A stretch of DNA of 64,000 nucleotides from Gordonia desulfuricans NBRC 100010 (GCF_001485495.1 NZ_BCNF01000039.1:36366-100365); one strand, 5' to 3'. Counted from the first letter of the stretch, positions 54,811 through 64,000 are shown. The notes: generated by a model not told the origin, from the sequence alone. A program made the numbers and translations.

Positions 54811-55005
54811 CGAGGACCCTCCTGGCTCAACACCCCCTCAGGCTAGTGGGTGATGAGATCCAGATGCTCAATTCGGCCCCCGAGCGAGGTCCCTCACAGC
54901 CGGGGGCCGCTCGCGCGGTGCGCCACTGACACGGTGCGGCCGCCGGATCGTCCGGACCGTCGGATCCGCAGGGTAGCCTTGATGGCGACGAAGGGACTGC
55001 GCACA

Positions 55006-55689
55006 GTGAACGATCTCGTTGACACCACTGAGATGTACCTCCGGACCATCTACGACCTCGAAGAGGAAGGCATCGTGCCACTTCGGGCACGCATCGCCGA
55101 GAGGCTGGAGCAGAGCGGACCGACCGTTTCCCAGACGGTCGCCCGAATGGAACGTGACGGACTGCTGCGAGTGGCCGGTGACCGGCACCTCGAGCTCACC
55201 GACAAGGGTCGCAACCTGGCGATCGCCGTGATGCGCAAGCACCGGCTGGCCGAGCGGCTGCTCGTCGACATCATCGGGATGCCATGGGATCAGGTCCACG
55301 ACGAGGCGTGCCGGTGGGAGCACGTCATGAGCGAGAACGTCGAGCGGCGCCTCCTGCAGATCCTCGACAACCCGACGACCTCGCCGTACGGCAACCCGAT
55401 CCCGGGCCTGGAGGCGCTGGGCGCGGATGCACCGTCGCTGAACGACACCGCCAGCCGCCTCGCGGATCTGCCGCAGGGCGAGCCGGTCGCGGTGATCGTC
55501 CGACGCCTGGCCGAGCACGCCCAGTCCGACCGCGAACTGATCGCCGAGCTCCGGGAGGCCGGTGTGGTCCCCAACGCGCGCGTGACCGTCACCGTGTCCC
55601 CGCAGCACGTCGAGATCGACACCCCCGGACACGACGGTCTGGTGCTGTCGAGCGAGATGGCGCATTCGCTCTTCGTCGACAAGGTCTGA
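55006..55689 (+). CDS. ideR: Iron-dependent regulator IdeR (DtxR family)
   Basis: A 227-residue regulator: winged HTH (RIAERLEQSGPTVSQTVARM), metal-binding and dimer domain (ACRWEHVMSENVERRL, NPTTSPYGNPIPG) and an SH3-like C-terminal domain. With Fe(II) bound it represses siderophore uptake and activates iron storage. I choose the GTG at 55006 because the family starts at NDLVDTTEMYLRTIYDLEE; an in-frame ATG eight codons upstream (54982) is also possible. Near a TAGCCT -10. Corresponds to Rv2711. Confidence 0.95.
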   Translation: MNDLVDTTEMYLRTIYDLEEEGIVPLRARIAERLEQSGPTVSQTVARMERDGLLRVAGDRHLELTDKGRNLAIAVMRKHRLAERLLVDIIGMPWDQVHDEACRWEHVMSENVERRLLQILDNPTTSPYGNPIPGLEALGADAPSLNDTASRLADLPQGEPVAVIVRRLAEHAQSDRELIAELREAGVVPNARVTVTVSPQHVEIDTPGHDGLVLSSEMAHSLFVDKV

Positions 55690-55751
55690 CGCACAGGGCA
55701 TCCACGACGGACGGTGGCCGGGTGAGCGAGCGATGGTCTCCCCGAACCCGG

Positions 55752-56954
55752 TCACGCCGTCCGGTCCAGGGTGATCGCGGGTAGTTCCACGCCGAGGGCG
55801 GCGGCCGCGGCCCGGCTCTCGGAGATCATCTCCCACAGCATCTGCGGGTGTTCCCCGCTCCGGAGTGCGGAGTCGAGCAACTCCGCCAGCCGTGCGTGCG
55901 GGTCGGCCTCTCGCGCGATGTCGATCGTCACCCCGGCATAGCTGCCCTCGCCGGCGATGTAGTACAGGTGGCCGAGCAGCGTCGCCGCCTGCGCCCGGCC
56001 GTGTCCGGTCAATCGCCGGGTCAGCATGCGCCACAACCATTCCGCGTCCATCCGCAGGTCGGTGACCGCGCACGCCAACAGGGCATCACGCACGGCCGGT
56101 GTGGTGATGGCCAGTTCCAGTTCCGACACCGTCGGGCAGTCCAGGCGGGGTCGGCTGCGCAGGACACCCATCACCGTCGCGAGCAGTGCCCGCCGGTCCC
56201 GGGTGATCCGGTCACCCCAGACCGGGTCGAGTTCGGTGATCCCGACGAAGTCGGTGATGTCACCGAACCCCGTGATCGCCGTCTCGGCACGGGATCGCAC
56301 TCGATACGGTCCGGTCACCGCACAGTCCTCGGATTCGCAGTGCGGCAGCGGTGCGAGCATCTCGGCGATCTCCGAGCGCCGGGCGAGCAGGCGTCGCCCG
56401 GTGTCGACCGCATGCCGTACGGCGGTCGGCGCGATGTGCGGGTCGCCCATCGTCCCGGCGATCCGCCGGGCCGGCCACCCGCGCACGTCGCGTCCGGCCT
56501 CGCCCACACCGGTCTCCACCCGCGACGGGCCCTCGCCCTGCCAGATCAGCTCCCACGGGGCGTGCTCCTCGAACTCGGTGACGACGAATCCGTGGGCGAT
56601 ACCGCCTGCGGCGGCGAAGAAGCCGTCGGCGGTGGCCAGCACCCGGTGGTAGCGCTCGTCCCGCGGGGAGAAGCGGTTGTCGGCGATCGCCCCGACGATG
56701 AACTCCGGGGCCTGGCCGGCGACGATCCGGCCGAGCCGGTCGAGTACGGCGAGCAGATCGTCGTCGGGCCACCCGTCGGACCCCAGCGACAGGTCGTAGC
56801 GCATGGTGGCGTGCACCCGGTTCTGCTCCCGCATCGAGATCAGCACCAGTGACGACTCCGGGATGAAGCCGAGCAGGCCCGGGACGGCGGTCAGCAGGCC
56901 GGTGGCGGTGGGCCGCGACGATGCCGGCCGTGGGAGGTGATGTGGCTGGTTCAT
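55752..56954 (-). CDS. DUF4192 family protein
   Basis: A 400-residue soluble protein of the actinobacterial DUF4192 family: LLTAVPGLLGFIPESSLVLI at the start, IVGAIADNRFSPRDERYH and, near the end, HPQMLWEMISESRAAAA. Function unknown. It is convergent with ideR and lies alone. A run of 62 nt separates it from the ideR stop. Confidence 0.85.
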   Translation of the reverse strand: MNQPHHLPRPASSRPTATGLLTAVPGLLGFIPESSLVLISMREQNRVHATMRYDLSLGSDGWPDDDLLAVLDRLGRIVAGQAPEFIVGAIADNRFSPRDERYHRVLATADGFFAAAGGIAHGFVVTEFEEHAPWELIWQGEGPSRVETGVGEAGRDVRGWPARRIAGTMGDPHIAPTAVRHAVDTGRRLLARRSEIAEMLAPLPHCESEDCAVTGPYRVRSRAETAITGFGDITDFVGITELDPVWGDRITRDRRALLATVMGVLRSRPRLDCPTVSELELAITTPAVRDALLACAVTDLRMDAEWLWRMLTRRLTGHGRAQAATLLGHLYYIAGEGSYAGVTIDIAREADPHARLAELLDSALRSGEHPQMLWEMISESRAAAAALGVELPAITLDRTA

Positions 56955-57050
56955 GCGCTCATCGTGCGGTCCCCCGCCGTCGAGGGGGATCGCCGTCGGC
57001 GCCGCGCCGACCGGTTGTCCACAGCCACCGGGCCGTGCACAGGCGCCGGC

Positions 57051-57716
57051 TCAGCCGAAGGCGCGTGTGACCGCCACGGTGAACAGTGAGTCCAGGTCGG
57101 ATGCCGGGGGTACCTCGGTGCCGGGCCAGCGCTGCTGCGCATACACCCGGACGCTTCCCCGCTGCCCGATCAGGGTCCGACTTTTGACCTGGGTCTCGGC
57201 GCCGGCTCCGGGCGCATCGGAGGTCACCTCCCGCACGATCTCGGTGGTCGCGACCCCGGACAGGCCGGGGTCGTACACGTCGGTACCGACGTGCACGACC
57301 ATCTGCCCGCCCCCGACGGTGTATCGCGCGCACCGCCGCGCCTGGTCGTCCACCGACGACAGATCGTCGTCGGAGTAGGCGACGGCGGCGGTGAACGACT
57401 GCGGGCCACCGGCCGGGATGACCTGCAGCACCACCGCCCCGGTGGGATCGAGGGTCGGCGGGGTGCAGTCGGCGGGATCGACCGCGGCCGGGTCACTGCC
57501 GGTCAGGCCGCCGAGTGCGAACCCGACGGCCGGTTGCGGGACCCGGGTGGCACCGGGCACCGGGAAGTCGTCGGCGGTCACCGCGAGCGGTGAGAGATCC
57601 TCCCGCGCGGGTACCGCCCGACCGTCGACGCCACATGCCGCGACCACCGTCACCGCGAGCGCCGCCACCGCGATCACCCCGGTCCGGCGCATCCTGCGCC
57701 CCCGATCCCTGCTCAC
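57051..57716 (-). CDS. Putative lipoprotein
   Basis: A 221-residue exported protein: basic start (RDRGRRMRR), hydrophobic segment and lipobox VVAAC. The mature part is Asp/Val/Pro-rich with two Cys that could pair (DPADCTPP and QARRCARY). I start it at the GTG at 57716 because GAGAGGA lies before it; the ATG at 57692 would also give a signal peptide. It resembles sensor-domain or DUF5642-type mycobacterial lipoproteins; no function assigned. Confidence 0.7.
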   Translation of the reverse strand: MSRDRGRRMRRTGVIAVAALAVTVVAACGVDGRAVPAREDLSPLAVTADDFPVPGATRVPQPAVGFALGGLTGSDPAAVDPADCTPPTLDPTGAVVLQVIPAGGPQSFTAAVAYSDDDLSSVDDQARRCARYTVGGGQMVVHVGTDVYDPGLSGVATTEIVREVTSDAPGAGAETQVKSRTLIGQRGSVRVYAQQRWPGTEVPPASDLDSLFTVAVTRAFG

Positions 57717-58035
57717 ACCACCAGTCCTCTCTCCGACCGGTAGGTCACCGATCCGGCCCGACACACCGATCCACACCGGCCCCCGAGTCCGCCGGCACAC
57801 ATCTGTTTCCCCCAACCGTGCCACCGGCGTCGCGCCCCGCGTGCCCCGACACACCGGCCGATCCACGGCGAGTCGGGAATCGTGCCCGCCGATGTGACGT
57901 TGGACCCTGATGAGCGGGGGATCTTCTTCCTTCGTGACCAATGCACGACCCTGCGACCTGCATGATTGGTCCCGGATGTGGCGGATGCGAGACAATCACC
58001 GACATATCCGGCCGCTGACACCGAGGAGCGACGAC

Positions 58036-59019
58036 ATGGACGAGCACCCGACCGGGGACAGCTCGTTGTACGAACTGGCATTTCCCGCGCCGCACATGAG
58101 CCGAGGCGACTCCGAGACCGGCCCCGTGCTGGTGCATGCCCTCGACGGTTTCGCCGACGCCGGACACGCCGTCGCACTGGCCGCCGCCCATCTGCGCGAC
58201 ACCCTGGAATCGGATCTCGTGGCGACCTTCGACGCCGACGAACTGATGGACTACCGGTCCCGGCGTCCCACCATCTCGTTCAGTGGCGAGACCTTCACCG
58301 ACATCACCATGCCGCAGCTGACGCTGCACGCCGTCCGTGATGCCGGGGACAAGGTGTTCCTGTTGCTGTCGGGTGCCGAGCCGGATCTGCGGTGGGAGAG
58401 GTTCGGTGAGGCCGTCCGCCGGCTGGCCGATCATTTCGGCGTCAGCGACGTGGTGGGCCTCAACGCGATCCCGATGGCCGTCCCGCACACGCGCCCGGCC
58501 ACCATCACCGCCCACGGCAACGACCCGGAATCGCTCGGGGACCTGCCGCGGTGGGGGTCGGCGATGAAGCTGCCGGCGAGCGCATCGATGCTGCTGGAAC
58601 TGCGTCTGGGCGAGCACGGCCGACGGACCACCGGGCTGTCGGTGCATGTGCCGCACTATCTCTCGCAGACCGACTACCCGGCCGCGTCGGCGCGACTGCT
58701 GACCGCGGTCGGCGACTACACCGGCCTCGATCTCCCGGTGGCCGCACTCGACGTCGCCGCCGAGCGCGTCCGTGAACAGGTCGACTCCGAGGTCAGCGGC
58801 AATCCCGAGGTGGAATCGGTGGTCAAGGCGCTCGAGCAGCAGTACGACGCCTTCCAGGAGGCCCAGACCGAACGCGCCTCGCTGTTGGCCACCGAGGGCT
58901 CGCTGCCCAGCGGTGACGAGCTCGGCGCCGAACTCGAGCAGTTCCTCGCCGGCCTCAACGGTGACGACCAGACCGACGGTCCCGACGACACCCCGGGTGG
59001 TCGGCCATTCCCGATCTGA
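58036..59019 (+). CDS. PAC2 family protein
   Basis: A 327-residue protein of the proteasome-assembly-chaperone 2 (PAC2) family: VLVHALDGFADAGHAVALAA at the start, ITAHGNDPESLGDLPRWGSA and GLSVHVPHYLSQTDYPAA in the middle, and a helical acidic C-terminus. Actinobacteria carry a proteasome, but the role of PAC2 proteins here is unclear. ATG at 58036 with GAGGAG upstream. Stop overlaps the probable CTG start of the helicase by 3 nt. Corresponds to Rv2714. Confidence 0.88.
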   Translation: MDEHPTGDSSLYELAFPAPHMSRGDSETGPVLVHALDGFADAGHAVALAAAHLRDTLESDLVATFDADELMDYRSRRPTISFSGETFTDITMPQLTLHAVRDAGDKVFLLLSGAEPDLRWERFGEAVRRLADHFGVSDVVGLNAIPMAVPHTRPATITAHGNDPESLGDLPRWGSAMKLPASASMLLELRLGEHGRRTTGLSVHVPHYLSQTDYPAASARLLTAVGDYTGLDLPVAALDVAAERVREQVDSEVSGNPEVESVVKALEQQYDAFQEAQTERASLLATEGSLPSGDELGAELEQFLAGLNGDDQTDGPDDTPGGRPFPI

Positions 59020-61121
59020 CCGATATCGCCGATCCGCTCGCACCCGTATCCGGGGACGACGACGCCGCGTTCGACCGGTTCACCGAGTGGTGGTCCGGGC
59101 GCGGCATCGACTTCTACCCGCACCAGGAGGACGCCCTGCTGGAGCTGATCTCCGGCAACAACGTCATCCTGGCCACCCCGACCGGCTCCGGAAAGTCGCT
59201 GGTGGCCTCCGGGGCGATCTACTTCGCCCGCTGTCACGGGCGGCGCGCGTACTACACCGCCCCGATCAAGGCGCTGGTCAGCGAGAAGTTCTTCGACCTG
59301 TGCGATCAGTTCGGCGCCGACTCGGTGGGCCTGCTCACCGGTGACGCCGCGGTCAACGCCGACGCCCCGATCATCTGCGCGACCGCCGAGATCGTCGCCA
59401 ACCTCGCCTTGCGCGACGGCCCCGACAGCGACATCGGGGTGCTGATCGCCGACGAGTTCCACTTCTACGGTGAACGCGACCGCGGCTGGGCGTGGCAGGT
59501 ACCGCTGATCGAACTGCCCGACACCCAGTTCCTGCTGATGTCGGCCACACTCGGCGACGTCTCGTTCTTCGTCGACGACCTGACCCGCCGCACCGGACGG
59601 CCGACCCGCGAGATCGCCGGCGCCCAGCGCCCGGTCCCGCTGGAGTACGCCTACGCGCTGACCCCGATCCACGAGACCATCGAGGACCTCATCGACCGGG
59701 GCCGGGCACCGATCTACGTCGTGCACTTCACCCAGGCGGCCGCCGTCGAGCGGGCCCAGGCGCTGCTGTCGGCGCGGATCTGCGACAAGGCCGAGAAGGC
59801 CGCGATCGCCGAGGCCATCGGCGACTTCCGGTTCAGCACCGGCTTCGGTTCCACCCTGTCGAAGCTGTTGCGCGCCGGGATCGGTGTCCACCACGCCGGG
59901 ATGCTGCCGCGGTATCGCCGCCTCGTCGAACGCCTCGCCCAACGCGGGCTGCTGAAGGTGGTGGCCGGCACCGACACCCTCGGGGTGGGGATCAACGTGC
60001 CCATCCGCACGGTGCTGTTCGCCGGGCTCAGCAAGTACGACGGCACCCGGGTGCGCCGTCTGCGGGCCCGTGAGTTCCACCAGATCGCCGGTCGGGCCGG
60101 CCGGGCCGGCTTCGACACCATCGGCTACGTCGTCGCCCAGGCCCCCGAGCACGATGTGGAGAACGCACGCGCGGTCGCCAAGGCGGGCGACGACCCGAAG
60201 AAGCTGCGCAAGCTGGTCCGCAAGAAACCCCCGGAAGGATTCGTCTCGTGGGGCGAGAAGACGTTCTACGCACTCACCGAGGCCCCCGACGAACCGCTGC
60301 GCTCGCATTTCCAGATGACCACCGCGATGCTGCTGGAGGTGCTCGGCCGCCCCGGTGACTGCTTCGTCGCGATCCGGCATCTGCTCGAGGACAACCACGA
60401 GCCGCGGGACCGGCAGCTGCGTCACATCAAGCACACCATCGCGGTCTATCGCGATCTGCGCAACGCCGGGATCGTGGTGCGCCTCGACGAGCCCGACGAG
60501 GACGGCCGCCAGGTCGCGTTGTCGGTGGACATGCCGGAGAACTTCGCGCTGACCAACCCGTTGTCGGCGTTCGCGCTGGCGGCGTTCGAACTGCTGGACC
60601 CGGCGTCGTCGACCTACGCCCTCGACGTGGTGTCGGTGCTGGAGTCGACCCTCGAGGACCCGCGGCCGGTGCTGCTCGCCCAACGCAAGGTGGCCCGCGA
60701 TGCGGCGATCGCCGAGATGAAGGCCGACGGGGTCGAGTACGAGGAGCGGATGGCGCGACTGGAGGAGATCTCGTGGCCGCGCCCGCTGGCCGAGGAGATC
60801 GAGTACGCCTTCGGCGTCTACCGCCGTGGGCATCCGTGGGTGTCGTCGTTCCCGCCGAAGCCCAAGTCGGTGCTGCGCGAGATGCTGGAGAAGGCGATGA
60901 CCTTCACCGAACTGATCTCCGCCTACGGACTGGCGCGCAGCGAGGGCATCGTGCTGCGCTACCTCACCGACTGCTATCGCGTACTGCGGCAAGGACTTCC
61001 GTTGGCCGTGGCGACCGACGAGATCGAGGACATCACCGACCGGGTCGGCCAGATGGTGCGTGAGGTGGACTCGAGCCTGCTCGACGAGTGGGAAGAACTC
61101 GCGAACGCCGGTGACCGATGA
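59016..61121 (+). CDS. DEAD/DEAH helicase with DUF3516 (HelY-like), probable CTG start
   Basis: A superfamily 2 helicase: motif I ATPTGSGKS (residues 53-61 from the start given here), Ia YYTAPIKALV, II IADEFHFYGERDRGW (DEFH), III LMSATLGD, and GVHHAGMLPRYRRLVE, GTDTLGVGIN, HQIAGRAGRAG, then a DUF3516 C-terminal domain. No ATG, GTG or TTG lies between an in-frame stop at 58962 and the GTG at 59202, which falls after the Walker A motif. The CTG at 59016 overlaps the PAC2 stop (CTGA), as ATGA/GTGA overlaps do elsewhere, and gives 701 residues. ATT at 59007 is an alternative. Role: RNA or DNA unwinding, partner unknown. Confidence 0.75.
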   Translation: MTDIADPLAPVSGDDDAAFDRFTEWWSGRGIDFYPHQEDALLELISGNNVILATPTGSGKSLVASGAIYFARCHGRRAYYTAPIKALVSEKFFDLCDQFGADSVGLLTGDAAVNADAPIICATAEIVANLALRDGPDSDIGVLIADEFHFYGERDRGWAWQVPLIELPDTQFLLMSATLGDVSFFVDDLTRRTGRPTREIAGAQRPVPLEYAYALTPIHETIEDLIDRGRAPIYVVHFTQAAAVERAQALLSARICDKAEKAAIAEAIGDFRFSTGFGSTLSKLLRAGIGVHHAGMLPRYRRLVERLAQRGLLKVVAGTDTLGVGINVPIRTVLFAGLSKYDGTRVRRLRAREFHQIAGRAGRAGFDTIGYVVAQAPEHDVENARAVAKAGDDPKKLRKLVRKKPPEGFVSWGEKTFYALTEAPDEPLRSHFQMTTAMLLEVLGRPGDCFVAIRHLLEDNHEPRDRQLRHIKHTIAVYRDLRNAGIVVRLDEPDEDGRQVALSVDMPENFALTNPLSAFALAAFELLDPASSTYALDVVSVLESTLEDPRPVLLAQRKVARDAAIAEMKADGVEYEERMARLEEISWPRPLAEEIEYAFGVYRRGHPWVSSFPPKPKSVLREMLEKAMTFTELISAYGLARSEGIVLRYLTDCYRVLRQGLPLAVATDEIEDITDRVGQMVREVDSSLLDEWEELANAGDR

Positions 61122-61663
61122 GGTGTGCAACACCGGTCGGACGCCGGATGCGGTCGGCCCACCCCGGACCGTCGCGGCTGCCCGTGCGCCGGCCCCTGCC
61201 GGTGATCGGCTGGTTCGAGCGGGGTCCGGCGTCGGCCGGCGGATGGCCGGCCGTCGAGGATCCGTCGGCCGCGGCCCTGCCGAAGCCCGGCGACGCCGCG
61301 GCCGGTCTCGTCGCCGATCCCGCGGTGGTGATCGTGACCGCGGCCGACGACACGTCCGGCGAACTGCGCCAGACACCGCTGATGCGGATCGAGCACGACG
61401 GTGTGTACGCGGTGGTCGCGGTGCGCGAGGACACGCCACGCGAGGACACCCCGCACGAGGCGGGCTGGTACCGGGTCCTGCTCGCCGAGCCGCGCGTACA
61501 GGTGCGCGACGGCGACCACGTCGGCGAGTACCTCGCACGTGAGGTGTCCGGTGCCGAGCGAGAGTTGTGGTGCGAGCGTGCGGTGGCGGCGTGGCCGGCC
61601 TTCGCCGACCACCTGGCCGCCGCCGATCACCTCTTCCCGGTCTTCGTCCTCGAACCGGTCTGA
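61118..61663 (+). CDS. Deazaflavin-dependent nitroreductase (Ddn)-like protein
   Basis: A 181-residue protein with the Ddn-type pattern: [64 protein letters not shown] and VFVLEP at the end. These enzymes bind F420. The usual Asn after GWYxN is Val here (WYRVLL) and the N-terminus is Arg/Pro-rich, so the cofactor pocket may differ. ATG at 61118 overlaps the helicase stop by 4 nt. Its 3' end overlaps the oxyR gene tail-to-tail by 37 nt. Confidence 0.7.
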   Translation: MRCATPVGRRMRSAHPGPSRLPVRRPLPVIGWFERGPASAGGWPAVEDPSAAALPKPGDAAAGLVADPAVVIVTAADDTSGELRQTPLMRIEHDGVYAVVAVREDTPREDTPHEAGWYRVLLAEPRVQVRDGDHVGEYLAREVSGAERELWCERAVAAWPAFADHLAAADHLFPVFVLEPV

Positions 61664-62598
61664 GCGGCCACCGGCACGATCGCCCCGCCCCGGTCCACGA
61701 GGTCGGTGATCACCGCAGCCAGCCGCCGGTAGGGTTCCTCACGGCCCGACGACGCCCGGAAGACCAGCCCGATCCGTCGCCCCGGTCGTGGCCGGGTGAA
61801 CGTGGCGGTGGCCAGTTCCCCACTGGCGGTTTCGGATTCGACGGCGGTCGCCGGGATCAGGGTGACCCCCAGACCGCCTTCCACACACTGCACCGCGGTG
61901 GCCAGCGAGGCCGCACGGGTCTGCCCGAGATCCGGCGACACCCCGGCCAGACGGCACACCTCGAGCGCCTGATCACGTAGGCAGTGCCCCTCGTCGAGCA
62001 ACAGCAGCGGGAGGTCGGCGAGCGTCGTGGGGTCCACGCGGCGACGCCCCTCGAGCGGATGCCCGGACGGCAGTGCGAGTACGAAATCCTCGTCGTACAT
62101 GGGGATCTCGGCGATCCCGGCGGTCTCGGCAGGTAGTGCGAGGACGGCCACGTCGAGGCTGCCGTCACGCAGTGCGGCGAGCAGCCGTGCGGTCTGGTCC
62201 TCCACCACCTGCAGCCGGATGTCGGGCAGGGCGGTGGCGATCCCGCGCAACACCGTGGGCAGGATGTAGGGCGCCACGGTGGGGATCAGTCCCAGTCGGA
62301 TCGGCCCGGTGAGCGGGTCGTCGGCCCCGGCCGCCGCGGCCAGGAAGTCGTCGGCGGCATCGGTGATGGCGATCGCCTTGCCGAGCAACGACTGCCCCTC
62401 CGGAGTCAAGAAGACACGCCGGGTCGTGCGATCGATGAGTTTGAGCCCGAGGCCCGCCTCAAGTCCCGCCAGGGACTGCGACAGTGAGGGTTGACTCACC
62501 CCGAGTTCTTTTGCTGCAGAACCGAAATGGTGAGTGCGAGCAAGGGCGACAAAGGCGCGTAGTCCGGCCAGACCGGGCTGATAACTTTTATCAGTCAT
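61627..62598 (-). CDS. oxyR: Peroxide sensor OxyR (LysR family)
   Basis: A 323-residue LysR-type regulator: N-terminal HTH ([20 protein letters not shown]) and an effector domain with the redox pair C206 and C215 in [12 protein letters not shown], nine apart as in E. coli OxyR. On peroxide the Cys pair closes and activates transcription of ahpC. The gene is complete, in contrast to the broken oxyR of M. tuberculosis. I start at the ATG at 62598, which lies 7 nt after a perfect TATACT -10 (leaderless). It is divergent from ahpC. Confidence 0.95.
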   Translation of the reverse strand: MTDKSYQPGLAGLRAFVALARTHHFGSAAKELGVSQPSLSQSLAGLEAGLGLKLIDRTTRRVFLTPEGQSLLGKAIAITDAADDFLAAAAGADDPLTGPIRLGLIPTVAPYILPTVLRGIATALPDIRLQVVEDQTARLLAALRDGSLDVAVLALPAETAGIAEIPMYDEDFVLALPSGHPLEGRRRVDPTTLADLPLLLLDEGHCLRDQALEVCRLAGVSPDLGQTRAASLATAVQCVEGGLGVTLIPATAVESETASGELATATFTRPRPGRRIGLVFRASSGREEPYRRLAAVITDLVDRGGAIVPVAAQTGSRTKTGKR

Positions 62599-62600
62599 AC

Positions 62601-62720
62601 CTATCAGTATAGTGCCAATCATCACGTTTAACTTTTACCGATCTGGGCGCACAATAGAAGAGTCATCGAAACGACACGTCGTCGTAGTTGTACGACCGTG
62701 CCGAATAACCACCACGAAGG
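62601..62720 (+). promoter_or_regulatory. oxyR-ahpC divergent regulatory region
   Basis: CTAT-CAGT-ATAG (62601-62612) is a dyad overlapping the oxyR TATACT -10 (complement of 62606-62611), a good site for OxyR auto-repression and ahpC activation. A -10-like CAATAG and a TTTACC lie further right before ahpC (near 62650 and 62635). The region is A+T-rich compared with its surroundings. Confidence 0.5.
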
Positions 62721-62734
62721 AGCGAGAGCACACC

Positions 62735-63322
62735 ATGGCTTTGCTGACGATCGGCGACCAGTTCCCCGCCTACAACCTCACCGCGGTGATCGGTGGTGAC
62801 CTGTCCAAGGTCAACGCCCAGCAGCCCGACGACTACTTCACCACCGTCACCAGCGACGACTACGCCGGCAAGTGGCGGATCGTGTTCTTCTGGCCGAAGG
62901 ACTTCACCTTCGTCTGCCCCACCGAGATCGCCGCGTTCGGCAAGCTGAACGACGAGTTCGCCGATCGTGACACCCAGGTGCTCGGCGCCTCGGTCGACAA
63001 CGAGTTCGTCCACTTCCAGTGGCGCGCACAGCACGAGGATCTCAAGACCCTCCCCTTCCCGATGCTGAGCGACCTCAAGCGCGAGCTGGTCGAGGCCACC
63101 GGTGTGCTCAACGCCGACGGTGTCGCCGACCGCGCGACCTTCATCATCGACCCGAACAACGAGATCCAGTTCGTGTCGGTCACCGCCGGCTCGGTGGGCC
63201 GCAACGTCGACGAGGTGCTGCGCGTGCTCGACGCCCTGCAGTCCGACGAGCTGTGCGCCTGCAACTGGCGCAAGGGCGACCCGACCATCGACGCCGGCGA
63301 ACTGCTGAACGCCAGCGTCTGA
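62735..63322 (+). CDS. ahpC: Alkyl hydroperoxide reductase AhpC
   Basis: A 195-residue peroxiredoxin: peroxidatic C61 in FVCPTEI, further Cys at 174 and 176 ([12 protein letters not shown]), as in mycobacterial AhpC. It reduces peroxides and peroxynitrite and is recycled by AhpD. ATG at 62735 after AAGGAG. First gene of ahpC-ahpD under OxyR. Confidence 0.97.
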   Translation: MALLTIGDQFPAYNLTAVIGGDLSKVNAQQPDDYFTTVTSDDYAGKWRIVFFWPKDFTFVCPTEIAAFGKLNDEFADRDTQVLGASVDNEFVHFQWRAQHEDLKTLPFPMLSDLKRELVEATGVLNADGVADRATFIIDPNNEIQFVSVTAGSVGRNVDEVLRVLDALQSDELCACNWRKGDPTIDAGELLNASV

Positions 63323-63333
63323 GAGGAACATTC

Positions 63334-63867
63334 ATGAGCATCGACAACCTCAAGGAAGCCCTTCCCGAGTACGCGAAGGACCTCAAGCTCAACCTCGGCT
63401 CGATCAGCCGCACCACCGTGCTGAACGAAGAGCAGCTGTGGGGCACCCTGCTGGCCACCGCCGCCGCCACCCGCAACGCCAAGGTGCTCTCGGAGATCTC
63501 CGACGAGGCCGCCGACAACCTGTCGGCCGAGGCCTACAACGCCGCACTGGGCGCCGCGTCGATCATGGGTATGAACAACGTGTTCTACCGTGGCCGCGGC
63601 TTCCTCGACGGCAAGTACGACGACCTGCGTCCGGGCCTGCGGATGAACATCATCGGCAACCCCGGCGTCGACAAGGCCGCCTTCGAGCTGTGGTCGTTCG
63701 CGGTCTCCTCGATCAACGGCTGTGGACACTGCGTCGCCGCACACGAGAACACCCTGCGCGAGGCGGGCGTCGACCGTGAGGCGATCCTCGAGGCCCTCAA
63801 GGTCGCCTCGATCGTCGCCGGCGTCGGCCAGGCCATCTCGACCACCGAGGTGCTGGCCGGAGCCTGA
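63334..63867 (+). CDS. ahpD: Alkyl hydroperoxide reductase AhpD
   Basis: A 177-residue thiol reductase with the active-site CGHC (C130, C133) and His137 in AAHENTL, as in mycobacterial AhpD, which passes electrons from lipoamide to AhpC. Starts 11 nt after ahpC, with GAGAGGA upstream. A T-tailed terminator follows. Confidence 0.97.
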   Translation: MSIDNLKEALPEYAKDLKLNLGSISRTTVLNEEQLWGTLLATAAATRNAKVLSEISDEAADNLSAEAYNAALGAASIMGMNNVFYRGRGFLDGKYDDLRPGLRMNIIGNPGVDKAAFELWSFAVSSINGCGHCVAAHENTLREAGVDREAILEALKVASIVAGVGQAISTTEVLAGA

Positions 63868-63886
63868 TCCCCCGCCACACCGCACA

Positions 63887-63935
63887 GCACCGCGCCCGGT
63901 ACCCGGAGAACCCGGACACCGGGCGCGGTGCTTTT
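63887..63935 (+). terminator. Terminator after ahpD
   Basis: GCACCGCGCCCGGT (63887-63900) pairs with ACCGGGCGCGGTGC (63918-63931), followed by TTTT. Confidence 0.92.
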
Positions 63936-63967
63936 CTGCCGTTACCGCCCGGCTCGGGTCACGACCT

Positions 63968-63998
63968 CGGGTCCGGTCGCGACTCGCGACCGGACCCG
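63968..63998. terminator. Second hairpin at the right edge, convergent terminator
   Basis: CGGGTCCGGTCGCG (63968-63981), 3-nt loop, and its perfect complement (63985-63998). No gene is visible beyond because the window ends; it probably stops a leftward gene to the right. Confidence 0.55.
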
Positions 63999-64000
63999 AC

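Overview
The window is very GC-rich, has many leaderless start sites of actinobacterial type, and carries a long block of genes in the same order as the Mycobacterium tuberculosis interval Rv2669 to Rv2714 (gene order recalled, not searched). This places it in the Mycobacteriales (Corynebacteriales). Gordonia or a close relative is the best guess from repeat style and gene content; that genus call is inference.

Region 1 (1 to about 14,860) is an integrated, plasmid-like mobile element whose left end lies outside the window. It ends at the 3' end of a tRNA-Val(CAC) gene. Its parts, left to right, are: a leftward operon of small membrane proteins (1-2655); a rightward pair made of a ribbon-helix-helix-type protein and a VirD4/TraG-type coupling protein that is split by a frameshift at a run of five A; a leftward mobilization operon (MobC-like protein, relaxase, an overlapping membrane protein, two small charged proteins; 7834 to 4460); a 1.1 kb gene-free stretch with nested dyads that could be oriT; a leftward replication module (zinc-binding-type protein, family A DNA polymerase, VapE-type ATPase, unknown protein); a small HTH protein; a 250-bp cluster of ten TGTAGC/GCTACA motifs that looks like an iteron origin or operator array; and an excisionase-like HTH protein next to the tRNA. 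No integrase is visible. The two leftward operons of the transfer region share a 22-bp upstream motif, which suggests co-regulation.

Region 2 (14,860-16,860) is a tRNA cluster: Val(CAC) on the minus strand, then Gly(GCC)-Cys(GCA)-Val(GAC), Gly-Val, and Gly, with a DUF1622 membrane protein gene before the last Gly. Four promoters share a TTGG / TAATGT architecture. It is followed by a 32-residue metallothionein-like gene, apparently leaderless, ahead of a GNAT acetyltransferase.

Region 3 (17,600-60,000) is chromosomal core: ZapE-type ATPase, a pyrimidine reductase, a hydrolase-fold lipoprotein that seems to have lost its nucleophile, the arabinosyltransferase AftC, MsrB, a coproporphyrin-dependent haem operon (hemE-cgoX-hemQ), dxs, an RNA methyltransferase, an APC transporter, the CeoB/CeoC potassium-uptake regulators, dut, cei, suhB, ppgK, sigA, sigB (with an ECF-type promoter), ideR, and an overlapping acetyltransferase/deacetylase pair (GNAT-acyl-CoA synthetase plus AcuC). 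Three intergenic gaps hold members of an interspersed repeat family.

Region 4 (58,000-64,000) has a PAC2 protein, a DUF3516-type helicase with no ordinary start codon before its Walker A motif, a deazaflavin-dependent nitroreductase-like protein, and a divergent peroxide-defence locus: intact oxyR against ahpC-ahpD.
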